A stretch of DNA of 64,000 nucleotides from contig NZ_CP011524.1 in the NCBI RefSeq assembly GCF_004154955.1, positions 2,976,001 through 3,040,000 of the forward strand, read 5' to 3'. Below the pieces are notes generated by a model that was not told where the DNA came from, ran no database searches, and saw nothing but the letters and a program-made list of their open reading frames with translations. This document shows, piece after piece, positions 34,239-42,151 of this stretch. Within the stretch, counting starts at the first letter, position 1. Every line of letters starts with the position of its first letter. Source of the DNA: Intestinimonas butyriciproducens. GTDB lineage: Bacteria > Bacillota > Clostridia > Oscillospirales > Oscillospiraceae. The position numbers were made by a program, and so were the translations under genes.

Positions 34239-34757
34239 CTACTCCGCCATCTCAGCGAAGCTCTGAATCTTGGTGTGGGACTGCTCGTTGTTCTGGGTGC
34301 TCTGGTCGATCTCCAGGCAGAGGCAGCGCAGGCCGGCCTCTTTGGCGCACTGTGCGATCATGGGATAGTCGTACTCCTCCACATCGCAGAAGCGCATCAG
34401 GCACACCACGATCCCCTGGGCCCCCGCGGCCTGCGCCATCTCCACCAGCATGGAGCCCCGTGTGCTCTCCACCTCATGCACCATCGAGCATCCCTTCCGC
34501 TCAAACCACTGCCCCGCCAGATCCTCCAGCGCCGTTCCACGCTTCGGGATCGCCGTCCGGTACAGCCGGGACTCCTGCGCCAGATCGTCTCCTACCACCG
34601 CAATCCCGCACTCCGTGAACAGCTCCAAAAACTCGTCGGGCTCCGCCGTGATCCCCGTCAGGATCACTTTCTTCCCCTTGTGCTCATACTTCGGCAGCCC
34701 CTCCAGCGCCGAGAGGAGCTCCTTCACCTTCTCCGTGTGCTCCCCCTTCTCCATTTG
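34239..34757 (-). pseudogene. 3' remnant of a 2-hydroxyacyl-CoA dehydratase subunit (HgdB/HgdC-like)
   Basis: About 170 codons in the minus frame align by pattern to the C-terminal domain of HgdB/BcrC-type subunits: 'KVKELLSALEGLP', VILTGITAEPDEFLELF, 'IAVVGDDLAQESRLYRT', 'GIVVCLMRFCDVEEYDYPMI' and 'LRCLCLEIDQS', then a stop at 34239. The N-terminal half with the first [4Fe-4S] cysteines is absent: upstream of about 34757 the sequence abruptly becomes a sigma-54 activator on the other strand. No start with a ribosome site remains. The parent enzymes dehydrate 2-hydroxyacyl-CoA in amino-acid fermentation. Confidence 0.75.
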
Positions 34758-35114
34758 CTGAAAATATTTTGTGAGAAATACAGCCTCCACAAAGAGTTTT
34801 CCCCCAAGGTATACCAAGCCCTTTTGCAGTACGACTGGCCGGAAAATATTCGCGAGCTCCGGAATTTTGTTGAACGGATCGTCGTAATGAGCGCCTCTGA
34901 TGTCGTTAAAATCAGGCACTTTCCTCCAGAGCTGCTCAGCGTTCCAGCTGTACAGAAGGATCCTCCCCCGAAGCTGAGCTCGTCTGACGACGAGAGGGAA
35001 CAAATTATCGCCGCCCTTAAGCTCAACAACGGTCACCGAGAAAATACCGCCCGGTATTTGGGGATCTCCCGTCGGACGCTGCAATATAAGCTGAAAAGAT
35101 ATGGTTTGAAGTGA
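34758..35114 (+). pseudogene. 3' remnant of a sigma-54-dependent activator
   Basis: About 118 codons in the plus frame match the end of an NtrC-type AAA+ activator: 'KIFCEKYSLHKEFSPKVYQALLQYDWPENIRELRNFVERI' (the lid domain with WPxNxREL), a linker, then the Fis-type HTH 'ALKLNNGHRENTARYLGISRRTLQYKLKRYGL' and a stop at 35114. The Walker A/B motifs and GAFTGA loop are missing, and no start codon with a ribosome site precedes the fragment. It abuts the oppositely oriented dehydratase remnant. Confidence 0.8.
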
Positions 35115-35184
35115 TTCTGCCTCCCGGCCCCTTGACTTGTGTGAAAAGAACAGCGGGATTACACCCTGTTCCGGCATATAATAA

Positions 35185-35240
35185 AAAATGAGGAAACCGC
35201 CGGCTGCTGTATTTACAGCAGCCGGCGGTTTCCTCATTTT
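35185..35240. terminator. Long palindromic terminator at the 3' end of the split deacetylase
   Basis: AAAATGAGGAAACCGCCGGC... pairs perfectly over 27 bp (35185-35211 with 35214-35240), giving T-rich ends in both directions. In the minus direction it ends the deacetylase 3' segment (stop at 35239). Confidence 0.85.
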
Positions 35241-35826
35241 AGGATGCCTGCGCATCCGCAGGCAACTGCCGCCCGGTGTGGTCAATGGTATAGGGCTGCG
35301 GAAGAATGATTTCCGAGATGGGCACAAAGGTATACCCCTCCTGCAGAAGGGTCTCAATAATGGTTGGCAGAGCCTCCGGTGTGTGCAGTGCAGCATTGTG
35401 GAACAGAACAATGGAGCCGGACTGAACTTTCCCGGTCACCCGTTTGATGATCTCCGGCGCCTCCAGGTCCTTCCAGTCCAGGCTGTCCACATCCCACTGG
35501 ATGGGTTCCATCCCAATAGAACGGATCGCCGTAATCACGTTGTCGTCATATTCTCCGTAAGGCGGACGGATCAGGGTGGGCCGCACCCCGGTCACCGCTT
35601 CAATTTTGTCGTTGCACGCCTCCACATCCGCGATGATCTCATCCTTGGAGAGCTGGGACATATGGGCATGGGTATTGGAATGGTTCATCACCTCATGCCC
35701 GGCGTCGTGGAGCGCCTTCACCGACTCCGGGTATTTATCCACCCAGTCGCCCACGACAAAGAAGGTTGCCTTGACCTTATATTTGCCCAGAATATCGATC
35801 AGCATCTGGGTGTCCTCGTTCCCCCA
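35239..35826 (-). pseudogene. Split polysaccharide deacetylase (PdaB-like), 3' segment
   Basis: Codons for the C-terminal ~195 residues of a NodB-type deacetylase. In frame from TGG at 35826: WGNEDTQMLIDILG, 'KATFFVVGDWVDKYPESV', the metal site MNHSNTHAHM, 'TGVRPTLIRPPYGEYDDN', 'QWDVDSLDWKD' and 'GSIVLFHNA'. The first catalytic motif (SFDAAW) is missing here and is found at 52399-52214 on the same strand. The break is at the left end of the 16.4-kb element (35825/35827). As it stands the segment has no ribosome site, although an internal ATG exists at 35805. Joining it to the 5' segment gives a continuous 256-codon frame. Homologues include PdaB-type sporulation deacetylases; the exact role is inferred. 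Confidence 0.88.
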
Positions 35827-36454
35827 GGGTGATGTCAGCTTGCGAACGCCGTTTTTCGGTACAGATATGCTTCAGGACCTGTTCCAATTTCTGCGCGAAG
35901 GTGCGGTGTCCCCCCGGAGAAAAGTGTACTCCGTCAAAGGTTAGGTCAACATTCCAGGGCGCCGTATCTGCAAACCCGATATCCAGCCGCCGGGCCAATG
36001 CTCCATAACAGCCGCCCAGCCGGGCGGACTGCGTCAGCAGACTCTCCTCCGTCACCCAGGTCCCGGGACGCATGGGCGGCGGAGCAAGCAATAGCACCCC
36101 CGCACCGTCCTCTCTGACCGCGCTGTGCTCCAAAAGCCTGCCCAGCATCTCCTCCATTCGGGCCGCCACATCTTCCGCCGCAAATGCGGGATTTTGCAGC
36201 AGATCATTTCCTCCCAGCATGAGAACGATTCCTTCCAGGCGCCCGCTCCGTTCCAGCAGCCTGTCCAGCGCCTCCAGTTCAGATGCCCTGTGCGGAATTT
36301 CCCGCCCATTCTCTCCGCAGTTTAAAATTTCCCACCCACGGCCCTTTAAAATACCGGTCCAGCGTTCCTCTGTCGGATAACGGCTTCCCAGATAAGAACG
36401 CGGGTCATAGCCGTATGTGTTTGAATCGCCAAAGCACAGCATAGGTCCATTCAT
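35777..36454 (-). CDS. GDSL/SGNH-type hydrolase
   Basis: 225 residues as integrated. SGNH blocks: LCFGDSNTYGYDP (block I Ser), 'NCGENGREIPHR' (block II Gly), MLGGNDLL (block III Asn) and 'FDGVHFSPGGHRTFA' (block V Asp-His). Likely an esterase acting on acyl or acetyl groups of carbohydrates. The reading frame crosses the left end of the mobile element: the last 14 codons use deacetylase DNA. In the circular form the frame would end two codons after 'QADIT' (CTG GGG TGA), giving 211 residues, which is probably the native end. It overlaps the deformylase-like gene by four bases. Confidence 0.85.
   Translation of the reverse strand: MNGPMLCFGDSNTYGYDPRSYLGSRYPTEERWTGILKGRGWEILNCGENGREIPHRASELEALDRLLERSGRLEGIVLMLGGNDLLQNPAFAAEDVAARMEEMLGRLLEHSAVREDGAGVLLLAPPPMRPGTWVTEESLLTQSARLGGCYGALARRLDIGFADTAPWNVDLTFDGVHFSPGGHRTFAQKLEQVLKHICTEKRRSQADITLGERGHPDADRYSGQI
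35827..35844 (+). repeat. Left terminal inverted repeat / attachment half-site
   Basis: GGGTGATGTCAGCTTGCG, directly after CA (35825-35826). It differs from the reverse complement of the right repeat at two of 18 positions. Confidence 0.85.
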
Positions 36455-36864
36455 ATGAGCACCCCTTCACAGTGGTCCAGCTCGTGCTGGATGATCTGTG
36501 CAAGGAATCCGCTGTACCTCTGTCTGCATGTTTGAAGACTCAGATTCTGAAATTCCACCTCAATGGAAGGATAGCGCAGCGTCCTCCTGGTTCCTGAGTG
36601 GGACAGACAGCCCTCTTCCGCCTCATAGGGCTCTCCCATTCTTTTTCGAATGACAGGGTTGAGCATGGGAAAGGGTACTCCGCCTCCGTCCACCACAATG
36701 ATCCGCTTATTGACGCCGATCATATTGGCCGCAAGCCCCACACAATGCCCTGTGTGGGCCCTCAGGGTATCCATCAGATCCTGCACCACAGGGAGATCGG
36801 CCTCAACTGCGGCTTCCGCCCTCCGGCCCAGAAGCAGGACATCTTTTATAATGGGTCTCACCAT
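36451..36864 (-). CDS. Peptide-deformylase-like protein with altered motif 1
   Basis: 137 residues from the ATG at 36864 (GAGGAGGG eight bases upstream; the longer frame before it has no site). Motif 2 EEGCLS and motif 3 QHELDHCEGVLI, with the metal-binding Cys and two His and the catalytic Glu, are intact. Motif 1 reads VGLAANMIG, so Met replaces the Gln that in canonical deformylases (GxGxAAxQ) stabilises the transition state. Shorter than most housekeeping enzymes. It may deformylate less efficiently or act on another substrate. First gene of a two-gene unit with the GDSL hydrolase. Confidence 0.87.
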   Translation of the reverse strand: MVRPIIKDVLLLGRRAEAAVEADLPVVQDLMDTLRAHTGHCVGLAANMIGVNKRIIVVDGGGVPFPMLNPVIRKRMGEPYEAEEGCLSHSGTRRTLRYPSIEVEFQNLSLQTCRQRYSGFLAQIIQHELDHCEGVLI

Positions 36865-37048
36865 ATTCTGTTCCCTCCTCTTGTCCTTTGCAGCATAACA
36901 AAAATACGCCTCCATGGCAATGGCAGGCGTACTTTTTCGATCAAAATCCTCTCTTCTCTCTCCCTCCCGCCCCATCAAACGCCTGCATAGCGGCCCGTCC
37001 ATCGCAATACATTATAGAAAAAGACCACAGGGAGAGGAGAATCATAGA

Positions 37049-37192
37049 ATGACATCTGTACCTTCCAAAAAGGAAGCTCCACCTGCGGGGCCGCAGGCGG
37101 GCTCCGCTCTCACCATCGCGCGGCGATTCAGCGGGACATACGGGACACGAGACATGCTCAAGCGGCTGATCCGTGCCCACACCGGCTCCTGA
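37049..37192 (+). CDS. 47-residue protein upstream of the recombinase
   Basis: ATG at 37049 with GGGAGAGGAG 8-9 bases upstream, a better site than the recombinase itself has. A Pro/Ala-rich N-terminal half is followed by 'SALTIARRFSGTYGTRDMLKRLIRAHTGS'. The beta-turn-helix C-terminal half recalls small proteins found next to TnpX-type recombinases in clostridial elements (TnpW-like), but similarity is by memory and weak. The recombinase starts 36 bases downstream, so a two-gene unit and a role in recombination control are plausible. Confidence 0.55.
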   Translation: MTSVPSKKEAPPAGPQAGSALTIARRFSGTYGTRDMLKRLIRAHTGS

Positions 37193-37228
37193 ACTTCTAT
37201 ATTTTAGGATATGGAAAGGAAGAGATGG

Positions 37229-38824
37229 ATGGAGTCGTCTCCCTCTGCATCCCGCCGGGGCGCGGGGGAGCAAGCCGCCCCCGTATGGCGGGCCGCGCTC
37301 TATACCAGGCTGTCACGGGAGGACGGGGACAAGCCGGAGAGCGACAGCATCTCCAATCAGCGCGCGCTCCTGGAGGACTTTCTGTCCCGGCGGCCGGACC
37401 TGTGTCCAGCCGGATGGTATGCCGATGACGGGTACACGGGAACCAATTTCGACCGTCCCGGTTTCCGGAGGATGCTGGGCGATATTGAAGCCGGGCAGGT
37501 CAACTGTGTGGTGGTTAAGGACCTCTCCCGGTTTGGCCGGGACTACATCGATGTGGGTCGCTATCTGGAGCGTTGGTTTCCGGAGCACGGCGTACGCTTT
37601 TTGGCCGTCAACGACGGGATCGACAGTGAGAAGGGCCCTTACGACATGCTGCTGCCGGTCAAAAACGTCTTTAACGAGCAATACGCCCGGGACATCTCCC
37701 GAAAAGTGAGGAGTGCCTTCCGCACCAAACAGAGGCAGGGGGAGTTCATCGGCGCCTTCGCCTCTTACGGTTACCGCAAGGACCCTGATAACCACAACCG
37801 GCTGGTGGTGGACCCCGCTGCCTCCGCCGTGGTGGCGCGCATCTTCACCCTCTTTGAGCACGGCATGGGAAAAGTATCGATCGCCAAGCTGCTCAATGAG
37901 GAGGGTATCCCCTGCCCCAGTGAGTACAAGCGCCTGAACGGGGAGAAATACAGCAACGGCCGCCGCATCCGGAGCACGACCTATTGGACCTATGCTACCA
38001 TCCACCGGATGCTTCACAATCAGATGTATATCGGCAATATGGAGCAGGGCCGTGCTCCCCGGCAAACCCTGCACGGCAGAGCAAAGCAGTTGACGCCCGA
38101 CCAATGGGCGGTGGTAGAGGGTACGCATCAGGCCATCATCGGTCCCGAGCAGTGGGCACGGGTACAAGCGCTGCTGGAAAGAGAGGCCCGGACGCCCGAC
38201 TTCGCCCGGAATGTGAGCCCCTTTGCCGGCTTTCTCCGGTGCGGAGACTGCGGCCGGGCCATGAGCAAAGTCACTCGAAACGGAGGGGCCTTCTACTGCT
38301 GCGGCTCTTACAAGCGGTATGGCTCTTCTATCTGCACCCGCCATGAGATTGCCCATCGGGACTTGGAACAGCTTCTGCTGGGCGATCTGAACCGGCTGCT
38401 CTCCGCCGCCGGGGACCTGCGTCTGCTGGCCGCAGAGGCCCTGCCAAAGGCCAAACCAAGGGGAACCGACGATGGGCAGCGGGCGCTGCAGACCAGCCTG
38501 GACCGCCTCCACCGCCTCCGGCAGGCGGTTTATGAGGACTATCGAGAGGGCCTGCTCAGCCGGGAGGACTACCTCCTTTACCGGGCGGATTATGAACGTC
38601 AGACGGCGGGCCTCTCGGCGCAGCTTGCCCATTTGGAGGCGGCTGAAAAGGCACCCCCCCACGCGCCGGGCTGGCTGGAATCTCTTGTCGCGCGCGGCTC
38701 CCTCCTGGAACTGGACCGGGCCACCATGGCCGAAGCCGTGGAGCAGATCCTTGTTTTTGAGCACGGCAGGATTGAGGTTACATATACCTTTTCCGACGAT
38801 CTGGGGATTCTATGCCCCCTTTGA
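37229..38824 (+). CDS. Large serine recombinase (TnpX/TndX/phage-integrase type)
   Basis: 531 residues from the ATG at 37229 (AAAGGAAGAG upstream; an ATG six codons earlier has a poorer site). The N-terminal resolvase domain has catalytic S29 in ALYTRLSRED, 'DDGYTGTNFDRPGFRRML' and VVKDLSRFGRDYIDVG. The recombinase domain follows ('GYRKDPDNHNRLVVDPAASAVVARIFTLF... SIAKLLNEEGI'). A zinc ribbon (FLRCGDCGRAMSK ... FYCCGSYKR ... SICTRHEI) and a coiled-coil C-terminal part complete the standard large-serine-integrase layout. It should catalyse excision and insertion of the surrounding 16.4-kb element through the CA-centred sites at its ends; excision normally needs an extra directionality factor, for which the 47-residue upstream protein is a candidate. 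Confidence 0.93.
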   Translation: MESSPSASRRGAGEQAAPVWRAALYTRLSREDGDKPESDSISNQRALLEDFLSRRPDLCPAGWYADDGYTGTNFDRPGFRRMLGDIEAGQVNCVVVKDLSRFGRDYIDVGRYLERWFPEHGVRFLAVNDGIDSEKGPYDMLLPVKNVFNEQYARDISRKVRSAFRTKQRQGEFIGAFASYGYRKDPDNHNRLVVDPAASAVVARIFTLFEHGMGKVSIAKLLNEEGIPCPSEYKRLNGEKYSNGRRIRSTTYWTYATIHRMLHNQMYIGNMEQGRAPRQTLHGRAKQLTPDQWAVVEGTHQAIIGPEQWARVQALLEREARTPDFARNVSPFAGFLRCGDCGRAMSKVTRNGGAFYCCGSYKRYGSSICTRHEIAHRDLEQLLLGDLNRLLSAAGDLRLLAAEALPKAKPRGTDDGQRALQTSLDRLHRLRQAVYEDYREGLLSREDYLLYRADYERQTAGLSAQLAHLEAAEKAPPHAPGWLESLVARGSLLELDRATMAEAVEQILVFEHGRIEVTYTFSDDLGILCPL

Positions 38825-38840
38825 GTCCCTTGACCAAATA

Positions 38841-38882
38841 CGGCGCCGGCCCCCCATGAGGTGGTTCCGGCGCCGCTCTTTC
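38841..38882 (+). terminator. Terminator of the recombinase gene
   Basis: CGGCGCCGG / CCGGCGCCG stem (38841-38849 and 38867-38875) with a long loop, then CTCTTTCTG, 16 bases after the stop. Confidence 0.7.
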
Positions 38883-38905
38883 TGTCATGAGATTCCGTCT
38901 TGTAG

Positions 38906-38934
38906 TTGACAAGTCCATCGGACAGACGTACAAT
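38906..38934 (+). promoter_or_regulatory. Orphan near-consensus promoter, rightward
   Basis: TTGACA (38906-38911), 17 bases, TACAAT (38929-38934). It points into the 3' end of nagA, which is on the other strand; no plus-strand ORF with a ribosome site follows. Confidence 0.4.
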
Positions 38935-38990
38935 ACCATCAAACGAAAGTATTATTCTTTCATATTTATTTCGTTTTGGGGTGGTGCGGC

Positions 38991-40112
38991 TCAGCGAGCG
39001 CTGTACTCCCGTCTGCCCCGAACATAGGTGGCGCAGACTCGGAGCCCGTCATCCAAAAGGACGAAATCCGCCTTAGCCCCTATGGCCACCCGGCCCAGGT
39101 CCTTCCGTTCCAACACGTCCGCCGGGTTCCGGGTCCCCATGCGCAGGGCGTCCGCCAGGGGCAGACCCACTTTCTGCGCCAGATTCCGGACGCCCTGGTC
39201 CATCGTCAGCGTGCTCCCCGCCAGGCTTTCTCCTTTTAGCGCCATTCCATTCCTTACTGTGATCGCCTCATTGCCCAAGTGGTAGTTCCCATCCGGCATA
39301 CCGGCGGCCTCCATGGAATCGGTGCAGAAATAGCAGCCTTCCACGCCTTTGGCCCGGTAGATCAGCTGGATCAGGATGGGGTCGATGTGGACCAGGTCGG
39401 CGATGAACTCGGCCCGGATCCCGTCGTTGGTGAGGGTCACCCCCAGGACGCCCGGTTTTCTGTGGTGGAGCGGTTCCATCCCGTTGCAGGTATGGGTAGA
39501 GCAGGTGATCCCCAGGGCCACGGCCCGGGATGCCTCCGCCGCCGTTGCGACCGAATGTCCGATAGAGGCCACCACCCCCCGGCCCTTGAGGTACTGCACA
39601 AGCTCCATGCCCCCCGGCTTTTCAGGAGCCAGGGTCACCCGGCGTATCTCATCCTCGAATCCGGCGGTCAGCGCCTTGTAGTGCGTCAACTCCGGATCCC
39701 GGAGCTTGGCCGCGTTATGTGCGCCCTTCACCCGCTCGGCAAGATAGGGTCCCTCCAGGTAGGCCCCCAGCACCCGCGCGCCCCGCTCCAGTTCCATGGC
39801 GGCGCGGATATCAGCCAGATAGGCCCGGATGGCCTCGTCCGTCTCTGTGATGGAGGCGGGGCAGAAGGAGGTGACTCCATACTTCACCTGGGTCTCCGCC
39901 ATGCGCCCGTTGTCCCCCGGGCGCATGCTGTCCAGCCCCTTCTGCCCATGCATGTGGATGTCCACAAACCCGGGGCAGAGGAGCACTCCGCCCATGTCCT
40001 CTCCCTCCCGGCGGTCATCCAGGGCCGTGACCGTGCCGTTTTCAAACGTGACCGCAGACTCCTTTCGAAACGCTGTTCCGTCAAATATGCGCACATTACA
40101 GATCGTTGCCAT
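38991..40112 (-). CDS. nagA: N-acetylglucosamine-6-phosphate deacetylase
   Basis: 373 residues from the ATG at 40112 (AAAGGAGAGG upstream; the longer frame runs into the AraC gene). Amidohydrolase motifs: PGFVDIHMHGQKG (metal/His motif), LEGPYLAERVKGAHN (metal Glu), SIGHSVATAAEASRAV, STHTCNGMEPLHHRKPG, CTDSMEAAGMPDG (catalytic Asp) and 'LAGSTLTMDQGVRNL'. It removes acetate from GlcNAc-6-P or GalNAc-6-P. It overlaps the AraC regulator gene by 17 bases and is probably co-transcribed with it. In this cargo it supplies the hexosamine-6-phosphate acted on by the SIS protein at 42148. Confidence 0.94.
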   Translation of the reverse strand: MATICNVRIFDGTAFRKESAVTFENGTVTALDDRREGEDMGGVLLCPGFVDIHMHGQKGLDSMRPGDNGRMAETQVKYGVTSFCPASITETDEAIRAYLADIRAAMELERGARVLGAYLEGPYLAERVKGAHNAAKLRDPELTHYKALTAGFEDEIRRVTLAPEKPGGMELVQYLKGRGVVASIGHSVATAAEASRAVALGITCSTHTCNGMEPLHHRKPGVLGVTLTNDGIRAEFIADLVHIDPILIQLIYRAKGVEGCYFCTDSMEAAGMPDGNYHLGNEAITVRNGMALKGESLAGSTLTMDQGVRNLAQKVGLPLADALRMGTRNPADVLERKDLGRVAIGAKADFVLLDDGLRVCATYVRGRREYSAR

Positions 40113-41028
40113 GCGATTCCTCTCCTTTCTCCATTTCGTACAGATTGTTTGGGCGTTCCCCCCGGGTCGCCGCTTCCGGTCCGGCGTCCCGCGCCGCACT
40201 TTGAAGCAGCTTTTTGTAGCGCAGAGGTGTGTATCCCGTCGCCGCTTTGAATACCTTGACAAAGTAATTGCTGTCCCCAATGCCCACCGCTTCGGCGATC
40301 TGACTGATGGGCAGATCGCCCTCGGCCATCAGCTCCTTGGCCGCCTCCACCCGTCTCTGGCGGATCAACTGCTGCACGCTGCAGGAAAAGCTGTTTCTCG
40401 CCGTTTCACACAGCTTGGTCTTCCCTATCCCCAGTTCTGTGGAGATCACCCCCAGCGTGAGCGGCCGGGTATAGTTTTTATCAATGTAAGAGGCAATCAT
40501 CTGGGACTCGGTGGGTTCGCTCTGCTTGACATACTCATGGAGCCAGATGTAGGAGGCGCAGACGGAGAGCACGTCGGCGTATGCCTGCAAGGTCTTCTGC
40601 TCCAATTGGTCCAATCGGTAAAAGGCCACCCGGAGCGCGGGCAGATCCTCATGCCAGGCACATTGTCGTTTGATCCGCGCCCACTGCTCCTCCAGCGGGG
40701 ACTCGTCCAGGACCTGCCCATACATGAGGTAGGCCAGCAGCCTCCCTTTTTCCATCACCGGCACCGCCGCCTCCATCAGTCCGGCATGACATCGGTAGAG
40801 ATACGCCTTGTTCTGCCGTTTCGCATAGGCCAGCGCCTCTGTATCGCAGGCCAGGCATTTCTCGTAGCCGAACGGTGTGCTCTGGATGAGTCTGCAGAAC
40901 TCGCAGGCGGTATTGCTGGTGATGACGTTGTTGAAATCGCTGTCTTTCAGCGTGATCTTTCGTCCCGTTAGGAGATAGAGGCTGTTGAGCAGCTTGGCCA
41001 GTTTGTCAAAATCATAGATGGATGTCAT
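40096..41028 (-). CDS. AraC-family regulator with PocR sensory domain
   Basis: 310 residues; GGGGAGG eight bases before the ATG. The N-terminal PocR ligand-binding domain (~8-165) shows the cysteine-rich pattern ACEFCRLIQS, 'FGYEKCLACDTEALAYA' and YRCHAGLMEAAVPV. The C-terminal AraC double HTH (~185-285) is 'LTLGVISTELGIGKTKLCETARNSF ... VEAAKELMAEGDLPISQIAEAVGIGDSNYFVKVFKAATGYTPLRYKK'. PocR-AraC proteins usually activate sugar or diol catabolic genes. It is divergent from the ROK/SIS/aldolase operon and probably controls both directions. Confidence 0.9.
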   Translation of the reverse strand: MTSIYDFDKLAKLLNSLYLLTGRKITLKDSDFNNVITSNTACEFCRLIQSTPFGYEKCLACDTEALAYAKRQNKAYLYRCHAGLMEAAVPVMEKGRLLAYLMYGQVLDESPLEEQWARIKRQCAWHEDLPALRVAFYRLDQLEQKTLQAYADVLSVCASYIWLHEYVKQSEPTESQMIASYIDKNYTRPLTLGVISTELGIGKTKLCETARNSFSCSVQQLIRQRRVEAAKELMAEGDLPISQIAEAVGIGDSNYFVKVFKAATGYTPLRYKKLLQSAARDAGPEAATRGERPNNLYEMEKGEESHGNDL

Positions 41029-41156
41029 GAACCAATCCTCCCCCCTCGCCTACCATTTTTTCTTCAGTATATTCGTTCGAAAGTGATAAGTCAATAAATC
41101 AGAAAAAATCGGCGAAAAGTTCGGACATTTTTACTAAAACGATGAACACTTATCCA

Positions 41157-41185
41157 TTGAGGCGCGGGAAAACGGCCTCTATAAT
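41157..41185 (+). promoter_or_regulatory. Predicted sigma-A promoter of the amino-sugar operon
   Basis: TTGAGG, a 17-base spacer, TATAAT, about 40 bases before the ROK start at 41228. The AT-rich stretch 41058-41150 behind it probably binds the AraC regulator; no clear repeat was identified. Confidence 0.7.
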
Positions 41186-41227
41186 TGTGCATATAAACCA
41201 ATACTAGAACCGTGAGGTGTGGTCTGT

Positions 41228-42151
41228 ATGTACGCAATTTCCATAGACTCCGGCGGAACGAAAGTGGTCGGCGCGGTTGTGGACGGCGATGGCAACATTC
41301 TGACCAAAAAGCGGTACGATATTCCGGAACGGGATGGAAATTTTTTGATCGCCACCTTCCGGGACATTATTTCCCAGTACAGCGGAGAGTATCCCATCTC
41401 CGTGGTGGGGATCGGCGGCAATGGGCGCATTGATCCCGTGGAGGGCGTCATCCTCAACTGCGGGGTCCACGCCAACTGGCAGGGGCGCCACCTCCGAAAA
41501 GAGCTGGAGGACGACTTCCACATACCGGTGAGCGTGAACAACGACTGCTACTGCGCCATCAAGGGTGAGCTGTGGAAGGGGGCCGCCCGGACATACTCGG
41601 TGGTGGTGGGAATCGTCATCGGTACCGGCCTGGGGGGCGCCATGGTCTCCAACGGCGCTTTCTGGCATGGGGCGCAGTTCGGCGCCGGTGAAATCGGCCA
41701 TATGATCCTTCACCCGGACGGCCTCCCCTGTTACTGCGGTCAGAAGGGCTGTGTGGAGCGCTATGTCAGCGGCACCGCCCTGTGGAGCAACTATAACCGG
41801 GAAGTAGGCGCGGACCGGCTCCACTCCGGCTATCAATTTTTCGAAGTCCTCCGATCCGGCGACCCGGCGGCCCGCAAGGTGATGGACGCCTTTGTGGACG
41901 ATTTGAGTCTGGTCATGGTGGACATCTCCAATCTCTGCAACCCGGACGCCTTTCTCATCGGAGGCGGTATCTCTGATACGCGCGGCGTGTGGGCGGAGGC
42001 CCTGGAGCGGCGGTTCCGGGAGCGGGTGTGCGGCTGCATGAAAGACACCGCCATCGTATATGCCTCCATGGGAAATGACGCGGCCCTGCTGGGCGCCGCT
42101 AAATTTGGGTTTGAACGGCTGAAACAGACGTCTGAGGAGGATGGAATATGA
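41228..42151 (+). CDS. ROK-family sugar kinase
   Basis: 307 residues from the ATG at 41228 (GAGGTG nine bases upstream). N-terminal phosphate loop ISIDSGGTKVVGAVV, 'VNNDCYCAIKGELW', 'VIGTGLGGAMVSNG', then the ROK zinc signature GEIGHMILHPDG ... PCYCGQKGCVERYVSG with His and three Cys. ROK kinases phosphorylate glucose, mannose or N-acetylhexosamines. No HTH domain is present, so this is a kinase rather than a NagC-type repressor. It is coupled by ATGA to the SIS gene, and next to nagA a GlcNAc/GalNAc kinase role is likely. Confidence 0.92.
   Translation: MYAISIDSGGTKVVGAVVDGDGNILTKKRYDIPERDGNFLIATFRDIISQYSGEYPISVVGIGGNGRIDPVEGVILNCGVHANWQGRHLRKELEDDFHIPVSVNNDCYCAIKGELWKGAARTYSVVVGIVIGTGLGGAMVSNGAFWHGAQFGAGEIGHMILHPDGLPCYCGQKGCVERYVSGTALWSNYNREVGADRLHSGYQFFEVLRSGDPAARKVMDAFVDDLSLVMVDISNLCNPDAFLIGGGISDTRGVWAEALERRFRERVCGCMKDTAIVYASMGNDAALLGAAKFGFERLKQTSEEDGI

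Noticed and set aside
34236-35114. A 292-residue plus-strand protein
   Set aside because: Only the last ~118 residues resemble a real protein (sigma-54 activator end); the first part is the antisense of the dehydratase remnant.
35239-35805. Treating the deacetylase 3' segment as an independent 188-residue gene from the ATG at 35805
   Set aside because: No ribosome site, first catalytic motif absent, and the matching 5' half is found beyond the element.
38936-38977. AAACGAAA...TTTCGTTT hairpin as terminator of nagA
   Set aside because: Weak AT-rich stem with a large loop and no T tract in the minus direction.
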